DNA from: Acinetobacter proteolyticus
GTDB taxonomy: Bacteria > Pseudomonadota > Gammaproteobacteria > Pseudomonadales > Moraxellaceae
Direction: 5' to 3'
Length of the DNA stretch: 64,000 bases
Assembly (NCBI RefSeq): GCF_000367945.1
Contig: NZ_KB849179.1
Location: 2,725,592 to 2,789,591, forward strand
This document shows, piece after piece, positions 39,690 to 48,816 of the stretch; positions within the stretch are counted from its first letter, which is position 1, and each line of letters opens with the position of its first letter. Position numbers and translations under genes: made by a program. The notes below the pieces were generated by a model. It saw nothing but the letters and a program-made list of their open reading frames with translations. It had not been told where the DNA came from and searched no databases.

Positions 39690-40789
39690 CACAACCCCAC
39701 TCGCTGAATACTTTTCTTAATTTTGGGTGCCAATTTTTGTTTACGTGCAAAAATTGCAGCGGCAATGGCATAGACCAACAACACGGCAGGATAAGCCCAA
39801 AGATCCAATTCGTCTTTACTGATTCGGGTTTTAATGGCAATCATTAATACAATTAAGCTGGCAAAGATAAAAATCGCAGGAATCAGGCGGTAATAACGAC
39901 CCTGACGTGGACTCACCTCTGACAGTGCTACCGCAAGCATCAAACCGACAATAATAATAAAGGGACCAAAGATCCGCCATCCCAGTTCACTGCGAACCAC
40001 GGAATCATCGCGTTTCTGCCATAGCTTGGACATCGACAAGGCTGCAACATCATCACTTTCAAATTTCACATCTTTATCATTTTCCAAGCGCAATCGATAA
40101 GATTGAAATTCCGCTTGGGTATAGCGCGGCTGATTCGGATAAATCTCGTAACGGCGTCCAAGCACCAAGTCCACCACATTGGCCGTATCATTGGCAACTT
40201 CAACGCGGGTGGCTTCTTTGGCCAGAATCATGACATCAGGTTTATCATCCTCAGTCGCTTTTTGATAGAAGAAAATATCTTTTAAATTCTTTCGGTCTTC
40301 GGACAGTGAACCGGCATAAATGGTATACGGCCCCGAAGAAATAAACTCCTTCGGACGAACCAAATCGAAACCGGTACGAACTGCCTGCGTGCTGGTTAGC
40401 TTTTCAAATTCACGTAAGCCCCACGGCCCCATCCACACCATTAAACTGGTTTGAACCACCAAATAGATCACCGTCATCGGTAACAACAGACGTGCCAATT
40501 GGTTACGACTTACGCCACTGCCATTTAATACCGCCATTTCATGGTCAACATAGAGACGACCAAATACCAGCATCAAGGCAATAAAAAAACCCAATGGAAG
40601 GATCAAGGTTAAAAATTCAGGCAAGCGATAACCGATGATGCTAAACAAAATCCCGGCATCTAAACGACCTTGAGCTGCAACGCCAAAATACTTGATTAGA
40701 CGACCACCCATCATAATCAAGGTCAATAAACCAATGACCACGAGAGATGTCGAAACCACTTGTTTGACGAGATAACGCCGAATAATCAA
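39689..40789 (-). CDS. lptF: LPS export permease LptF
   Basis: 366-residue YjgP/YjgQ-family partner of LptG with the same six-helix plus periplasmic-domain architecture. MIIRRYLVKQV and RLPEFLTLILPLGFFIALMLVFGRL are typical. Translation starts at TTG 40789 with GGAAG 8 nt upstream. It is the first gene of lptF-lptG and diverges from pepA, the conserved gammaproteobacterial layout. Confidence 0.94.
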   Translation of the reverse strand: MIIRRYLVKQVVSTSLVVIGLLTLIMMGGRLIKYFGVAAQGRLDAGILFSIIGYRLPEFLTLILPLGFFIALMLVFGRLYVDHEMAVLNGSGVSRNQLARLLLPMTVIYLVVQTSLMVWMGPWGLREFEKLTSTQAVRTGFDLVRPKEFISSGPYTIYAGSLSEDRKNLKDIFFYQKATEDDKPDVMILAKEATRVEVANDTANVVDLVLGRRYEIYPNQPRYTQAEFQSYRLRLENDKDVKFESDDVAALSMSKLWQKRDDSVVRSELGWRIFGPFIIIVGLMLAVALSEVSPRQGRYYRLIPAIFIFASLIVLMIAIKTRISKDELDLWAYPAVLLVYAIAAAIFARKQKLAPKIKKSIQRVGL

Positions 40790-40943
40790 AGCAATACTTC
40801 CAAAAAGACCAATTGAAGGTAACGCTAGTTTACCCGAATGTTAAAAATATAAAACCTATCGCTTGTTGCGGATTGCAACCTCATATCCGAAAGTGTTTAA
40901 TGGACTTATCTTTCTTTTTCGCTCACTAGGTTCTATACAAACA

Positions 40944-42392
40944 ATGAAATTTACACTTCAAAACGCATTCCCAGCTCAGGCGTCTAGCGAATCTTTGTGG
41001 ATTTTGGTTGATTCAGAACAATTACAACAGAACTTAAATACTTATCAAATCAATCATCTAGAAGAAGCACTCAATGCGACCCAATTCAAAGCTGGGTTTA
41101 ACGAAAACTTGCCCCTGATTGCAAATATTGCCGTTCAAGCCAATGCCCAACTACTCGGACTTGGAAAAAGTGCCGAGTTGAAAGCGACAAAATTAGCAAA
41201 ACTCGCACAAAGCATTATCAAATCATCACAAAATAAATTTAAACAAATTAGTGTCGATCTTTCAGCACTCCCAACCGATTTACATTCACTGTTTGTCTTA
41301 AGCCTGACTCAAGCGGCTTATGGCTATGACGAATTTAAATCGAAAAAGAATGAATTTTCGCTGGACACCATCCATCTGATTGCCAATCAGACAAACTTGG
41401 ATGATGCACAGTTAAACCTGCTTCAAGCCGTACAATCGGGTCAAAGCTATGCCCGTGATTTGGGTAACCGCCCTGGCAATATCTGTTTCCCTGAATATTT
41501 GGCCGATCAAGCACTTGCCCTCGCGGCACAATATCCAGACTTGTTAAAAGTGACCGTGCTTGATGAACAGCAAATGGCCGACTTGGGCATGTATGCTTTC
41601 CTTGCCGTCAGCAAAGGTTCTGATCGTCCAGGCCGTATTGTCACACTGGAATACAATGCCCAAATTGAGCAGGCTCCTGTGGTGCTTGTCGGTAAAGGCG
41701 TGACCTTTGATACTGGTGGTATTTCATTAAAACCTGGCTTAGGCATGGATGAGATGAAATTTGATATGTGTGGTGCAGCCTCAGTGTTGGGCACCATGCA
41801 AGCTCTGTGTGAAGCTCGACTTGCGATTCATGTGGTGGGAGCGATTGCAGCTGCTGAGAATATGCCTTCAGGGCATGCCACTCGTCCAGGTGATATTGTC
41901 ACCAGCATGAGCGGTCAAACCATTGAGATTCTGAATACCGATGCCGAAGGTCGTTTGGTATTGTGTGACACATTGACCTATATCAAACGCTTCAATCCTG
42001 CACTGGTGATTGACATTGCAACCTTAACTGGGGCCTGTGTAGTTGCCTTAGGCAAAGTGGTCAGCGGTTTATTCACACCTGACGATGAACTGGCGCAAGA
42101 ATTGCAACACGCAGGCGAACAGTCGCTTGATCGCGTATGGCGTATGCCTGTAATGGAAGAGTATCAAGAATTACTCGACTCACCTTTTGCTGATATTGCC
42201 AATATTGGCGGTCCTTATGGTGGTGCGATTACAGCCGCATGTTTCCTAGAGCGTTTTACCCGTGATTATCGTTGGGCACACCTCGATGTAGCAGGAACAG
42301 CGTGGTTATCCGGTACCGCCAAAGGTGCAACGGGTCGTCCAGTACCATTATTGATGCAATTTTTAGCCAATCGTGTTGCAACGAAACACTAA
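40944..42392 (+). CDS. pepA: Leucyl aminopeptidase PepA
   Basis: 482-residue M17 di-zinc aminopeptidase; in E. coli the protein also binds DNA in Xer recombination at cer. Signature NTDAEGRL and metal ligands in [16 protein letters not shown]...MKFDMCGAA are intact. The ATG at 40944 (MKFTLQN) is chosen; an in-frame ATG 27 codons upstream would include the likely promoter region. holC follows after 3 nt. Divergent from lptF. Confidence 0.95.
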   Translation: MKFTLQNAFPAQASSESLWILVDSEQLQQNLNTYQINHLEEALNATQFKAGFNENLPLIANIAVQANAQLLGLGKSAELKATKLAKLAQSIIKSSQNKFKQISVDLSALPTDLHSLFVLSLTQAAYGYDEFKSKKNEFSLDTIHLIANQTNLDDAQLNLLQAVQSGQSYARDLGNRPGNICFPEYLADQALALAAQYPDLLKVTVLDEQQMADLGMYAFLAVSKGSDRPGRIVTLEYNAQIEQAPVVLVGKGVTFDTGGISLKPGLGMDEMKFDMCGAASVLGTMQALCEARLAIHVVGAIAAAENMPSGHATRPGDIVTSMSGQTIEILNTDAEGRLVLCDTLTYIKRFNPALVIDIATLTGACVVALGKVVSGLFTPDDELAQELQHAGEQSLDRVWRMPVMEEYQELLDSPFADIANIGGPYGGAITAACFLERFTRDYRWAHLDVAGTAWLSGTAKGATGRPVPLLMQFLANRVATKH

Positions 42393-42395
42393 AAC

Positions 42396-42803
42396 ATGGC
42401 GAAAATCAGCTTTTATTTATTTGAAAACAGTACCGAACGGCAAGTCGAAAGTGCTTGCCGTTTATGCCGGAAAATTCTGAATCAGCATCCACACATCTGG
42501 TGGTATTGTGCAGATTCAGACTTGCAAACTGAACTGGACGAGATGCTTTGGAAATTTGATCCCGCCAGTTTTATCCCACATGGGATCGATCAAGTGACAA
42601 GTCCAGTCTGTATTTCGGCAGAACTCCCCCCATCCAATGATTGGATCGTGTTTAATTTTAACAATCATGCACTTGAACAAACTCAAGATTTTCGCCACAT
42701 TATCGAGATTATTGAAAATAATGAAGCTGCGAAACAAATCGGGCGGGAAAAATTTAAAATGTATCGTCGTTTAGGCATTGAACCTCGAACCTTTAAATTA
42801 TAA
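42396..42803 (+). CDS. holC: DNA polymerase III subunit chi
   Basis: 135-residue HolC-family protein that links the clamp loader (via psi) to single-strand-binding protein. The N-terminus MAKISFYLFENSTERQVESACRLC and the fold-length match the family; IPHGID and WIVFNFNNHAL are typical strand segments. There is no ribosome-binding site of its own; it starts 3 nt after pepA, so it is coupled. pepA-holC is a conserved pair, though the usual valS does not follow. Confidence 0.92.
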   Translation: MAKISFYLFENSTERQVESACRLCRKILNQHPHIWWYCADSDLQTELDEMLWKFDPASFIPHGIDQVTSPVCISAELPPSNDWIVFNFNNHALEQTQDFRHIIEIIENNEAAKQIGREKFKMYRRLGIEPRTFKL

Positions 42804-42838
42804 ATCGGCAATCAAGAACATTATTTGAGGAGTGTGTT

Positions 42839-43465
42839 GTGGCATTAAATGTAGGTCAGGACTTTAAAAAACGTTGGTTAAATGCACCTGAGGCTGTCCG
42901 TCAGACCTATCAGGATGATTTAGCACGTATCTGCGATCTGCTGTTACCACAAACCCCAATTCAAACATGGACCCAGCATGAAGAGAATGCCCAGCAGCGC
43001 TCCCAACAACGGATTGAGCAAGCTTATGCAGACCTCAAAGCCGAGCTGATTGAACAAGCGCGGATTCGCAAACAGTTAGCTTTGGAAAAAGCATTGCAAG
43101 AGAAACGTGCTGCCGAAGCCGCCTATGCCGCACAACTACAAGCCGATGAAGCCCGTCAGTTCCAGCAACAAACCGAGAATCTACTGGCGCTACGCGGTCA
43201 TATTGATCAGGAAATTGCCCAACAGACTGAGCGTTATCAGACCAATCCCGAACAGCCAAGTGTGGATTATGCACGAGGCCAAAGTGTGGTGATTGATGAT
43301 CAGAAAATTCTGTCTGAGCTGGAAAGTGTGCGTGTCCGACTCGAACTTGAAGCTGAAGGCTTAATTGAGCAAGCAGTCACGGTGTTTAGAGCCAAACTGC
43401 ATGCCCTCGCGCAAGATGAGATTGATTACATCTTGAAAAACAGTGAATTTTCAGACGAAAAATAG
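42839..43465 (+). CDS. Coiled-coil protein of unknown function
   Basis: 208-residue soluble protein with no signal peptide or membrane segment. Residues about 45-130 are a Gln/Glu/Arg/Ala-rich predicted coiled coil, and a second helical stretch lies at about 155-205. I do not recognise a family. GTG 42839 has GAGGAG 8 nt upstream. It lies 35 nt after holC on the same strand. Its TAG stop uses the TA duplication and first G of MITE-like copy 3; without the element it would be TAA. The element now separates the gene from a terminator at 43734. Confidence 0.75.
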   Translation: MALNVGQDFKKRWLNAPEAVRQTYQDDLARICDLLLPQTPIQTWTQHEENAQQRSQQRIEQAYADLKAELIEQARIRKQLALEKALQEKRAAEAAYAAQLQADEARQFQQQTENLLALRGHIDQEIAQQTERYQTNPEQPSVDYARGQSVVIDDQKILSELESVRVRLELEAEGLIEQAVTVFRAKLHALAQDEIDYILKNSEFSDEK

Positions 43466-43729
43466 GGGGTTGTTGATATTTCACAGATGCTTGTGACAGA
43501 GGATATTTTTAGACGGTACAAGGCATGTCTTATGCAGTTTAGTCATTCTAAACGAATAAGATATAACGCCGTAATGACAAAAAATTTTCCTGTCCCGTAA
43601 GGTTATGTCTAAAACTTCCCTAATTCATATTATAAAATTTAACAAGAGCATCACCCTTGACGGTCTTTCATGAATTTTTATGCCGTTTTAGTCGATAACG
43701 CAATGCATGGCTGAAATATTAACAGCCCC
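43465..43729. mobile_element. MITE-like element, copy 3 (265 bp)
   Basis: Ends GGGGGTTGTTGATATTTCA and TGAAATATTAACAGCCCC, flanked by TA at 43463-43464 and 43730-43731. It is collinear with copy 1 (266 bp) over its whole length. No transposase ORF. Inserted in the TA of the preceding gene's stop codon. Confidence 0.8.
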
Positions 43730-43733
43730 TAAT

Positions 43734-43762
43734 AAAAAGCCCAGTTTCAACTGGGCTTTTTT
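43734..43762. terminator. Bidirectional terminator between the coiled-coil gene and ribE
   Basis: AAAAAGCCCAGTT, TC, AACTGGGCTTTTTT. It serves ribE on the minus strand, and the coiled-coil gene on the plus strand before the MITE insertion. Confidence 0.85.
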
Positions 43763-43774
43763 ATGCTTGCTGTT

Positions 43775-44434
43775 TTATTTTAAAAAACCGTTTTCAGCTA
43801 AAAAAGCCATACTGATATTGGATTCGGTTTTTTGCTCAGCCGCCTTATCACCGAGCAACAAACGCTCGATATAACGTGCCAGTACATCCACTTCCAAATT
43901 GACTTTGCTGCCGACTTGCCATGTGCCGATATTGGTACGTTCCGCAGTATGGGGAATTAAATTCAAGCTTAAAATATTGCCACGCAAATGGTTAATGGTC
44001 AGACTAATCCCATCGACCGTGACTGAGCCTTTTTCAGCTAAATATTTGGCTAACTCAACAGGTGCCGTCACTTCAAAGTAGAGTGAACGGGCATCATGAC
44101 GCACTAAAGTAATTTCACCTAAACCATCGACATGGCCACTGACAATATGCCCACCAAATCGTGTAGTTGGCAACATCGCTTTTTCAACATTGACGGCTTG
44201 ACCAACTTTCCACTGACCCAACGTCGTTCGGTTTAAACTCTCCCGCGAAACATCAGCTGCGTACCAATTCTCGCCCCATTCAATCACGGTCAGACAAATC
44301 CCGTTGGTGGCAATCGAATCACCCAAATGTACATCAGACATATCCAAATCAGTTTGAATACGCAAACGAACGTCGCCACCTACACTTTGTAGGCTCTCAA
44401 CTTTACCTAAACTTTCAATAATGCCTGTAAACAT
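43775..44434 (-). CDS. ribE: Riboflavin synthase alpha subunit
   Basis: 219-residue enzyme that dismutates two 6,7-dimethyl-8-ribityllumazine molecules to riboflavin. Two tandem lumazine-binding barrels: the first starts MFTGIIESLGKV and contains GDSIATNGICLTV; the second contains KGSVTVDGISLTIN. It is on the same strand as ribD, but glpF and a methylase gene lie between. I saw no FMN riboswitch upstream. Confidence 0.94.
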   Translation of the reverse strand: MFTGIIESLGKVESLQSVGGDVRLRIQTDLDMSDVHLGDSIATNGICLTVIEWGENWYAADVSRESLNRTTLGQWKVGQAVNVEKAMLPTTRFGGHIVSGHVDGLGEITLVRHDARSLYFEVTAPVELAKYLAEKGSVTVDGISLTINHLRGNILSLNLIPHTAERTNIGTWQVGSKVNLEVDVLARYIERLLLGDKAAEQKTESNISMAFLAENGFLK

Positions 44435-44540
44435 GGGAGTTTCAACCTATCTTTATGCCGTATATCGCACGGTAAAGAAGATACCTTAAAGCAAAGAACT
44501 AGAGATAACAAGGCATGTGTAGTGCAAACATAGGCAAATA

Positions 44541-44566
44541 AAAAGGGCCATCTACTGATCGCCCTT
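44541..44566 (-). terminator. Terminator of glpF
   Basis: On the minus strand AAGGGC, a 14-nt loop, GCCCTT then a T-run, 20 nt past the glpF stop. The stem is short. Confidence 0.6.
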
Positions 44567-44585
44567 CTTAATATTGAACTGGTCT

Positions 44586-45425
44586 TTATTGCATTTCAGA
44601 CACTTGTTTTTCAGTCGTCGCTTTGACTTCAACTGTTTGATTCACCAAGAAATGGCTAAAGAACAGTTTATAGCCAAGTACGCCTAAGCAAGCGCCAACG
44701 ATCGGTGCAATAATCGGGACAATAAAATACGGGATATCCCGACCACCTGTAAATGCAACAGGTCCCCAGCCAGAGAAATAAGCCACAATTTTAGGGCCAA
44801 AATCACGTGCAGGATTCATAGCAAAGCCAGTCAATGGACCAAAAGAAGCACCAATCACGGCCACCAACAAACCCACCAAGATCGGTGCCAAAGGACCGCG
44901 TGGCAAGCCATTGCTATCATCCCCAATCGCCATAATCAACCAGAGCAACAACATGGTGATAAACATTTCCACCATAAAAGCCTGTCCGATCGAAAGCAAA
45001 TGATGTGGATAGGTCGAGAAAATCCCTGCTAGTTCCAGGCTTTCGACACTGCCACGTACCATGTGATGAGTCTGTTCATAATCCACAAATAAATTGCTAT
45101 ATAACCCGTATACCAGCAGTGCACCTGTTGCTGCGCCAGCCACTTGAGCAATAATATAGAATGGGACTTTACGCTTATCGAAACCAGCAAAAAGTGCCAA
45201 TGCGATGGTCACCGCAGGGTTGAGATGAGCACCTGAGATACCTGCCGATAAATACACCGCCAAGGCAACAGCCAAACCCCACACAATACTGATTTCCCAC
45301 AAACCTAAACTCGCCCCTGCAAGTTTAAGTGCAGCCACCACACCAATACCAAATGATAAAAAAATTGCGGTAGCAAAAAATTCAGCTACACATTGCCCCA
45401 ATAAGGTGGGTTCCGAGCGACTCAT
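44586..45425 (-). CDS. glpF: Glycerol uptake facilitator (aquaglyceroporin)
   Basis: 279-residue MIP-family channel with six membrane helices and two half-helices carrying NPA boxes (GAHLNPAV and FAMNPARDFGPK). The Asp after the second NPAR, and WGPVAFTGGRDIPYF after it, are features of the GlpF glycerol-conducting group rather than AqpZ. GAGAGG lies before the ATG. No glpK or glpD adjoins; TTGACC (45504-45509) and TATAGT (45483-45488) may be its promoter, though their 15-bp spacing is short. Confidence 0.9.
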   Translation of the reverse strand: MSRSEPTLLGQCVAEFFATAIFLSFGIGVVAALKLAGASLGLWEISIVWGLAVALAVYLSAGISGAHLNPAVTIALALFAGFDKRKVPFYIIAQVAGAATGALLVYGLYSNLFVDYEQTHHMVRGSVESLELAGIFSTYPHHLLSIGQAFMVEMFITMLLLWLIMAIGDDSNGLPRGPLAPILVGLLVAVIGASFGPLTGFAMNPARDFGPKIVAYFSGWGPVAFTGGRDIPYFIVPIIAPIVGACLGVLGYKLFFSHFLVNQTVEVKATTEKQVSEMQ

Positions 45426-45783
45426 AACAACCTCTCTTGGTCATCGCTGCAAATAGGCAAGACCCTAAATTAAGCTCGGCAAACTATAGTTATTTTTAAA
45501 ACCGGTCAATATTTTTTGGTAATTTTTTGAACGATTGATAAAAATAATATCAGCTTAAAACAAGAGTATTAAGACCTTAAAAACCCCCAATAAAAAATAA
45601 TGCAATATATTGTTTCATATGGATATTCTTAAATTATAAAACAAAAAGCTAGCGATCAAATGAGATGCTAAAGCACAGCTAAAAGTGTCAAAATTTGCTG
45701 TATTTTTATTATAAAAACAAGTAGTTATCCCGAAAACCGATTTTCACCATCTATTTATCCGATACAGCACTAAAGCTGGATAC
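45426..45783. other. Intergenic region glpF-methyltransferase
   Basis: About 360 AT-rich bases with no ORF or RNA gene recognised. It holds the putative glpF promoter near 45483-45509 and, at its right end, leads into the methyltransferase terminator. Nothing else is distinct. Confidence 0.4.
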
Positions 45784-45816
45784 AAAAACGCCACTCTGTG
45801 ATGTAAAGTGGCGTTT
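45784..45816 (-). terminator. Terminator of the DNA methyltransferase gene
   Basis: On the minus strand AAACGCCACT, loop, AGTGGCGTTT with trailing T residues, 9 nt past the stop. Confidence 0.8.
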
Positions 45817-45824
45817 GATTGAGC

Positions 45825-47117
45825 CTACCAGAGGGCCAGTTGGGTACTGTTGCCGGTAGTATCGACGCCGCCCAATTCGGCAAAGTGATATAACTGCCCA
45901 AGTAACTGTCGTAATGGCGGACCAGACTTGGCATGAGTATCGGTAATAACGATGAACTCAAGTACTCGTGCGCGATCTGATTGACGCTGTTTACTCACCC
46001 GATAACGCGGAACATCTTGAGTCAATAAAGTCACTTTGCCACGCTTTAAATTGGCGGTCAGCAAGTCTTTCGGCTCAATATTTCCATCGGTTGAATAACT
46101 GGTCAAAATATAGCGCGCATTAATGGTTTCTAATAACTTCTCATAGGCTTCTTTGGCATATTTTGACGAGTTATAAGGGCTTGGTCGCTCTTTACGCCAT
46201 GCCCGATCAATCCCGCTCTTAAAGCCTTTGGTATCGGGTGAAGGCAAATCCACCTGATCCCATAGAGTCAGCGCATTTAAGACATGATAATTACTGCTAT
46301 ACGCATGTTGGTTATACGGCGGGTCTAGATAGGCCACATCGACCTCAAAACCACTCATTTGATTGGCAAGATGCTGCGCATCCACACACCACATTTCAGC
46401 AGCAGGACGTTTAGGATCACCAATCTCACAGAAGCGACTCGGTGTCAGCCACAATAGCGATTCAATTCGTTCTAAAGCCGTTTGAGTACGCCCACCCCAT
46501 CCTTGATGGAAGCTTTTAAAGACCCCACTGGTATTGCTGACAAAGCTTGCCGAATACAGCAGTGGCGCCAATAACGCACTCATTTCCACATCATTGATTG
46601 CGCCCTGTGCTTGCCATGTTGCAATCTGCTGACGGATTGCATCAATACGCATGCCGTTACGGCGTTTAAAGAACAAACGGTCACGGGCAGGATCATAAAC
46701 ATCATCATTACGCGGACATAAGTTGTGTGTAACCCAGCCTTTAACCTCTGGCAAACGGTTCAGGTAATCAATGGCTTTTTGATACCCGCCTAATTCTTTA
46801 AAAGCAGGTGCATCTACACAAGCCAAAATGGCATGGTTGAGTGCATGGCTATACGGTTCCCAGTCATTGGCAATCACACGATAACCATTCTGACGTGCCA
46901 AACGCGAGACAACGCCACTCCCAGCAAAAAAATCCGCAAAAATCGGTGGGTTCTTTTTCTTGCTGTTCAGTGTGCCTGTAATCTCAAGTGCTTCTAAAAT
47001 CAAATGAAGCAGTCGACGCTTATTGCCCAGATAAGGCACTAACTGATGAAAAAGATATTCGTCAGTCGTACGTGCGGCATGACGACGTTTGTGATAAACC
47101 GATGGTTCTGGATTCAT
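45825..47117 (-). CDS. Solitary DNA adenine-N6 methyltransferase (D12 class)
   Basis: 430-residue Class I methyltransferase. Motif I FFAGSG is at residues 63-68 and motif IV DPPY at 265-268, the alpha-type order; KRRLLHLI before motif I is the D12-class motif X region. No restriction endonuclease gene is next to it, so it looks solitary. It overlaps the ribD stop by 4 bases and would be translated with it. From memory, A. baumannii has a similar solitary enzyme, AamA (A1S_0222), reported to methylate GAATTC; orthology is likely by position but untested here. Confidence 0.85.
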   Translation of the reverse strand: MNPEPSVYHKRRHAARTTDEYLFHQLVPYLGNKRRLLHLILEALEITGTLNSKKKNPPIFADFFAGSGVVSRLARQNGYRVIANDWEPYSHALNHAILACVDAPAFKELGGYQKAIDYLNRLPEVKGWVTHNLCPRNDDVYDPARDRLFFKRRNGMRIDAIRQQIATWQAQGAINDVEMSALLAPLLYSASFVSNTSGVFKSFHQGWGGRTQTALERIESLLWLTPSRFCEIGDPKRPAAEMWCVDAQHLANQMSGFEVDVAYLDPPYNQHAYSSNYHVLNALTLWDQVDLPSPDTKGFKSGIDRAWRKERPSPYNSSKYAKEAYEKLLETINARYILTSYSTDGNIEPKDLLTANLKRGKVTLLTQDVPRYRVSKQRQSDRARVLEFIVITDTHAKSGPPLRQLLGQLYHFAELGGVDTTGNSTQLALW

Positions 47118-48214
47118 ATCATCTCTTGGATAGGGAGCAATCTTAGGCGAATGTCTTGCCCAAGTTGGGTTACATCGACCAACTCAAAACGGAGTTGCTC
47201 TGCCATTTTGCTAAATTCAGCATTAAACATCGCACGAGCAGATTGGCCGAGTAAAGTGGGTGCAACATAACTGATCATTTCATCAACCAAACCTTGCTGT
47301 AAAAAGGCGGTCGATAAAGTTGCGCCAGCCTCAACCAATACATCATAAATTTGGTACTGTTGAGTTAAGGTCTGCAATAGTTGATTTAAAGCTTGCGGTG
47401 GCAATTGTATCACGCCTAAATCTGCAAGTTCTTGACGAAATGGTGTCATCACCATGACAGTTTCGGGATTTTGTAAAATCTTAGCTGAAAGTGGAAGTCG
47501 TCCTTGGCGGTCCAGCACAATACGTTTGGGTTGAACCACGGTGCTCAGTTCAATCCCGTCTAAGGCACGTACGTTCAATTCACAATCATCGGCCAAAACC
47601 GTTTGGATACCAGTAATGACTGCACCTGAAATGGCACGCCAGTGCTGCACATCTTGTCGAGCTGCTGTACCCGTAATCCATTTGGACTCCCCAGATGCCA
47701 TCGCGGTACGACCATCCAAGCTAGAGGCGATTTTTAAACGTATATAAGGCAAACCCGTCGACATGGCTTTTAAAAAACCCAAGTTGAGCGTTTTTGCAGT
47801 TTCGGCACAAACACCCGTTTCAACTTCTATGCCCGCAGCTTGTAAAATCTGGACGCCTTTACCTGCCACCAACGGATTTGGATCTGAACAAGCCACCACT
47901 ACTTTTTTGACTTGAGCTTTAACCAAAGCCTCAGCACAAGGTGGCGTTCGACCATAGTGTGCACAAGGTTCCAGCGTCACATAAGCAGTAGCTCCTTGTG
48001 CATTGTCACCTGCTTGACGCAAAGCAAAGACTTCGGCATGTGGTTGACCTGCTTTGGGATGATAGCCCTCGCCAATCAATTGCCCCTCTTTGACAATCAC
48101 GCAACCGACATTCGGATTCGGCTTGGTCGAATACTGTCCTCGTCGAGCTAAGGCAATCGCTTGTTGCATCCAGTACTGCTGTTCAGATAAGTGATCTTGG
48201 GTGAGTTCAGACAT
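47114..48214 (-). CDS. ribD: Bifunctional riboflavin deaminase/reductase RibD
   Basis: 366-residue enzyme performing the deaminase and reductase steps of riboflavin synthesis. The N-terminal zinc deaminase has HAEVFAL and PCAHYGRTPPC; the C-terminal DHFR-like reductase starts near residue 150 (IRLKIASSLDGRTAMASGESKWITG). It follows nrdR after 12 nt and overlaps the methyltransferase gene by 4 bases. Confidence 0.95.
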   Translation of the reverse strand: MSELTQDHLSEQQYWMQQAIALARRGQYSTKPNPNVGCVIVKEGQLIGEGYHPKAGQPHAEVFALRQAGDNAQGATAYVTLEPCAHYGRTPPCAEALVKAQVKKVVVACSDPNPLVAGKGVQILQAAGIEVETGVCAETAKTLNLGFLKAMSTGLPYIRLKIASSLDGRTAMASGESKWITGTAARQDVQHWRAISGAVITGIQTVLADDCELNVRALDGIELSTVVQPKRIVLDRQGRLPLSAKILQNPETVMVMTPFRQELADLGVIQLPPQALNQLLQTLTQQYQIYDVLVEAGATLSTAFLQQGLVDEMISYVAPTLLGQSARAMFNAEFSKMAEQLRFELVDVTQLGQDIRLRLLPIQEMI

Positions 48215-48226
48215 GATTTCTCTAAT

Positions 48227-48691
48227 TTAAGCTTCGTTTTCACGTTGTTGCATTTGCTCAATTTGATGGCGAAATGCTTCTACGTCTTGGAAATCTTGAT
48301 ACACCGAGGCAAATCGAACATAGGCAACATGATCCAGTGCAAATAAAGCCTGCATCACAATTTCACCAATAGTTCTGGACTTGACGTCACGTTCGCCCAG
48401 TCGGCGAATCTGCGATTGAATATCACTGAGTACAGTTTCAATTTGTTCTTGCGTTACTGGGCGTTTTTGCAAGGCATGCATCAGAGAACGGCGCAGTTTG
48501 GCCTCATCAAACGGCTCATTTTTACCGTCAGATTTGATCACCCGTGGCATTACCACATCATAACTTTCAAAGGTGGTAAAACGCTCTCCACAAATGACAC
48601 ACTCACGACGACGACGAATCTGACAGCCTTCGGCAGCCAAACGCGAGTCTATGACTTTACTATCAGCGGCGTTACAAAATGGACAATGCAT
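48227..48691 (-). CDS. nrdR: Transcriptional repressor NrdR
   Basis: 154-residue repressor of ribonucleotide reductase genes. An N-terminal zinc ribbon (CPFC at residues 3-6 and CVIC downstream) is followed by an ATP-cone ([29 protein letters not shown]). nrdR-ribD is a widespread gammaproteobacterial pairing. A perfect palindrome lies 44 nt upstream of its start, though its sequence is not the known NrdR box. Confidence 0.95.
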   Translation of the reverse strand: MHCPFCNAADSKVIDSRLAAEGCQIRRRRECVICGERFTTFESYDVVMPRVIKSDGKNEPFDEAKLRRSLMHALQKRPVTQEQIETVLSDIQSQIRRLGERDVKSRTIGEIVMQALFALDHVAYVRFASVYQDFQDVEAFRHQIEQMQQRENEA

Positions 48692-48734
48692 AGTGGCGTG
48701 ATTATTTACTCTCTTTGCCTAAGTGTAGCAAAGT

Positions 48735-48750
48735 TTCTGCAATTGCAGAA
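48735..48750. promoter_or_regulatory. 16-bp palindrome upstream of nrdR
   Basis: TTCTGCAATTGCAGAA is a perfect palindrome, 44 nt before the nrdR ATG and clear of the amt terminator. It may be an operator. It is not the NrdR-box consensus and I do not know a cognate regulator. Confidence 0.35.
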
Positions 48751-48768
48751 CCAGTCGTCTAAAGGCAT

Positions 48769-48797
48769 AAAAAAACAGCCCGATAAGGCTGTTTTTT
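48769..48797 (-). terminator. Intrinsic terminator of amt
   Basis: AACAGCC, loop CGATAA, GGCTGTT with A- and T-runs. It lies 20 nt past the amt stop on the minus strand. Confidence 0.82.
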
Positions 48798-48816
48798 AAA
48801 TCGCATGTTGTGTCGA

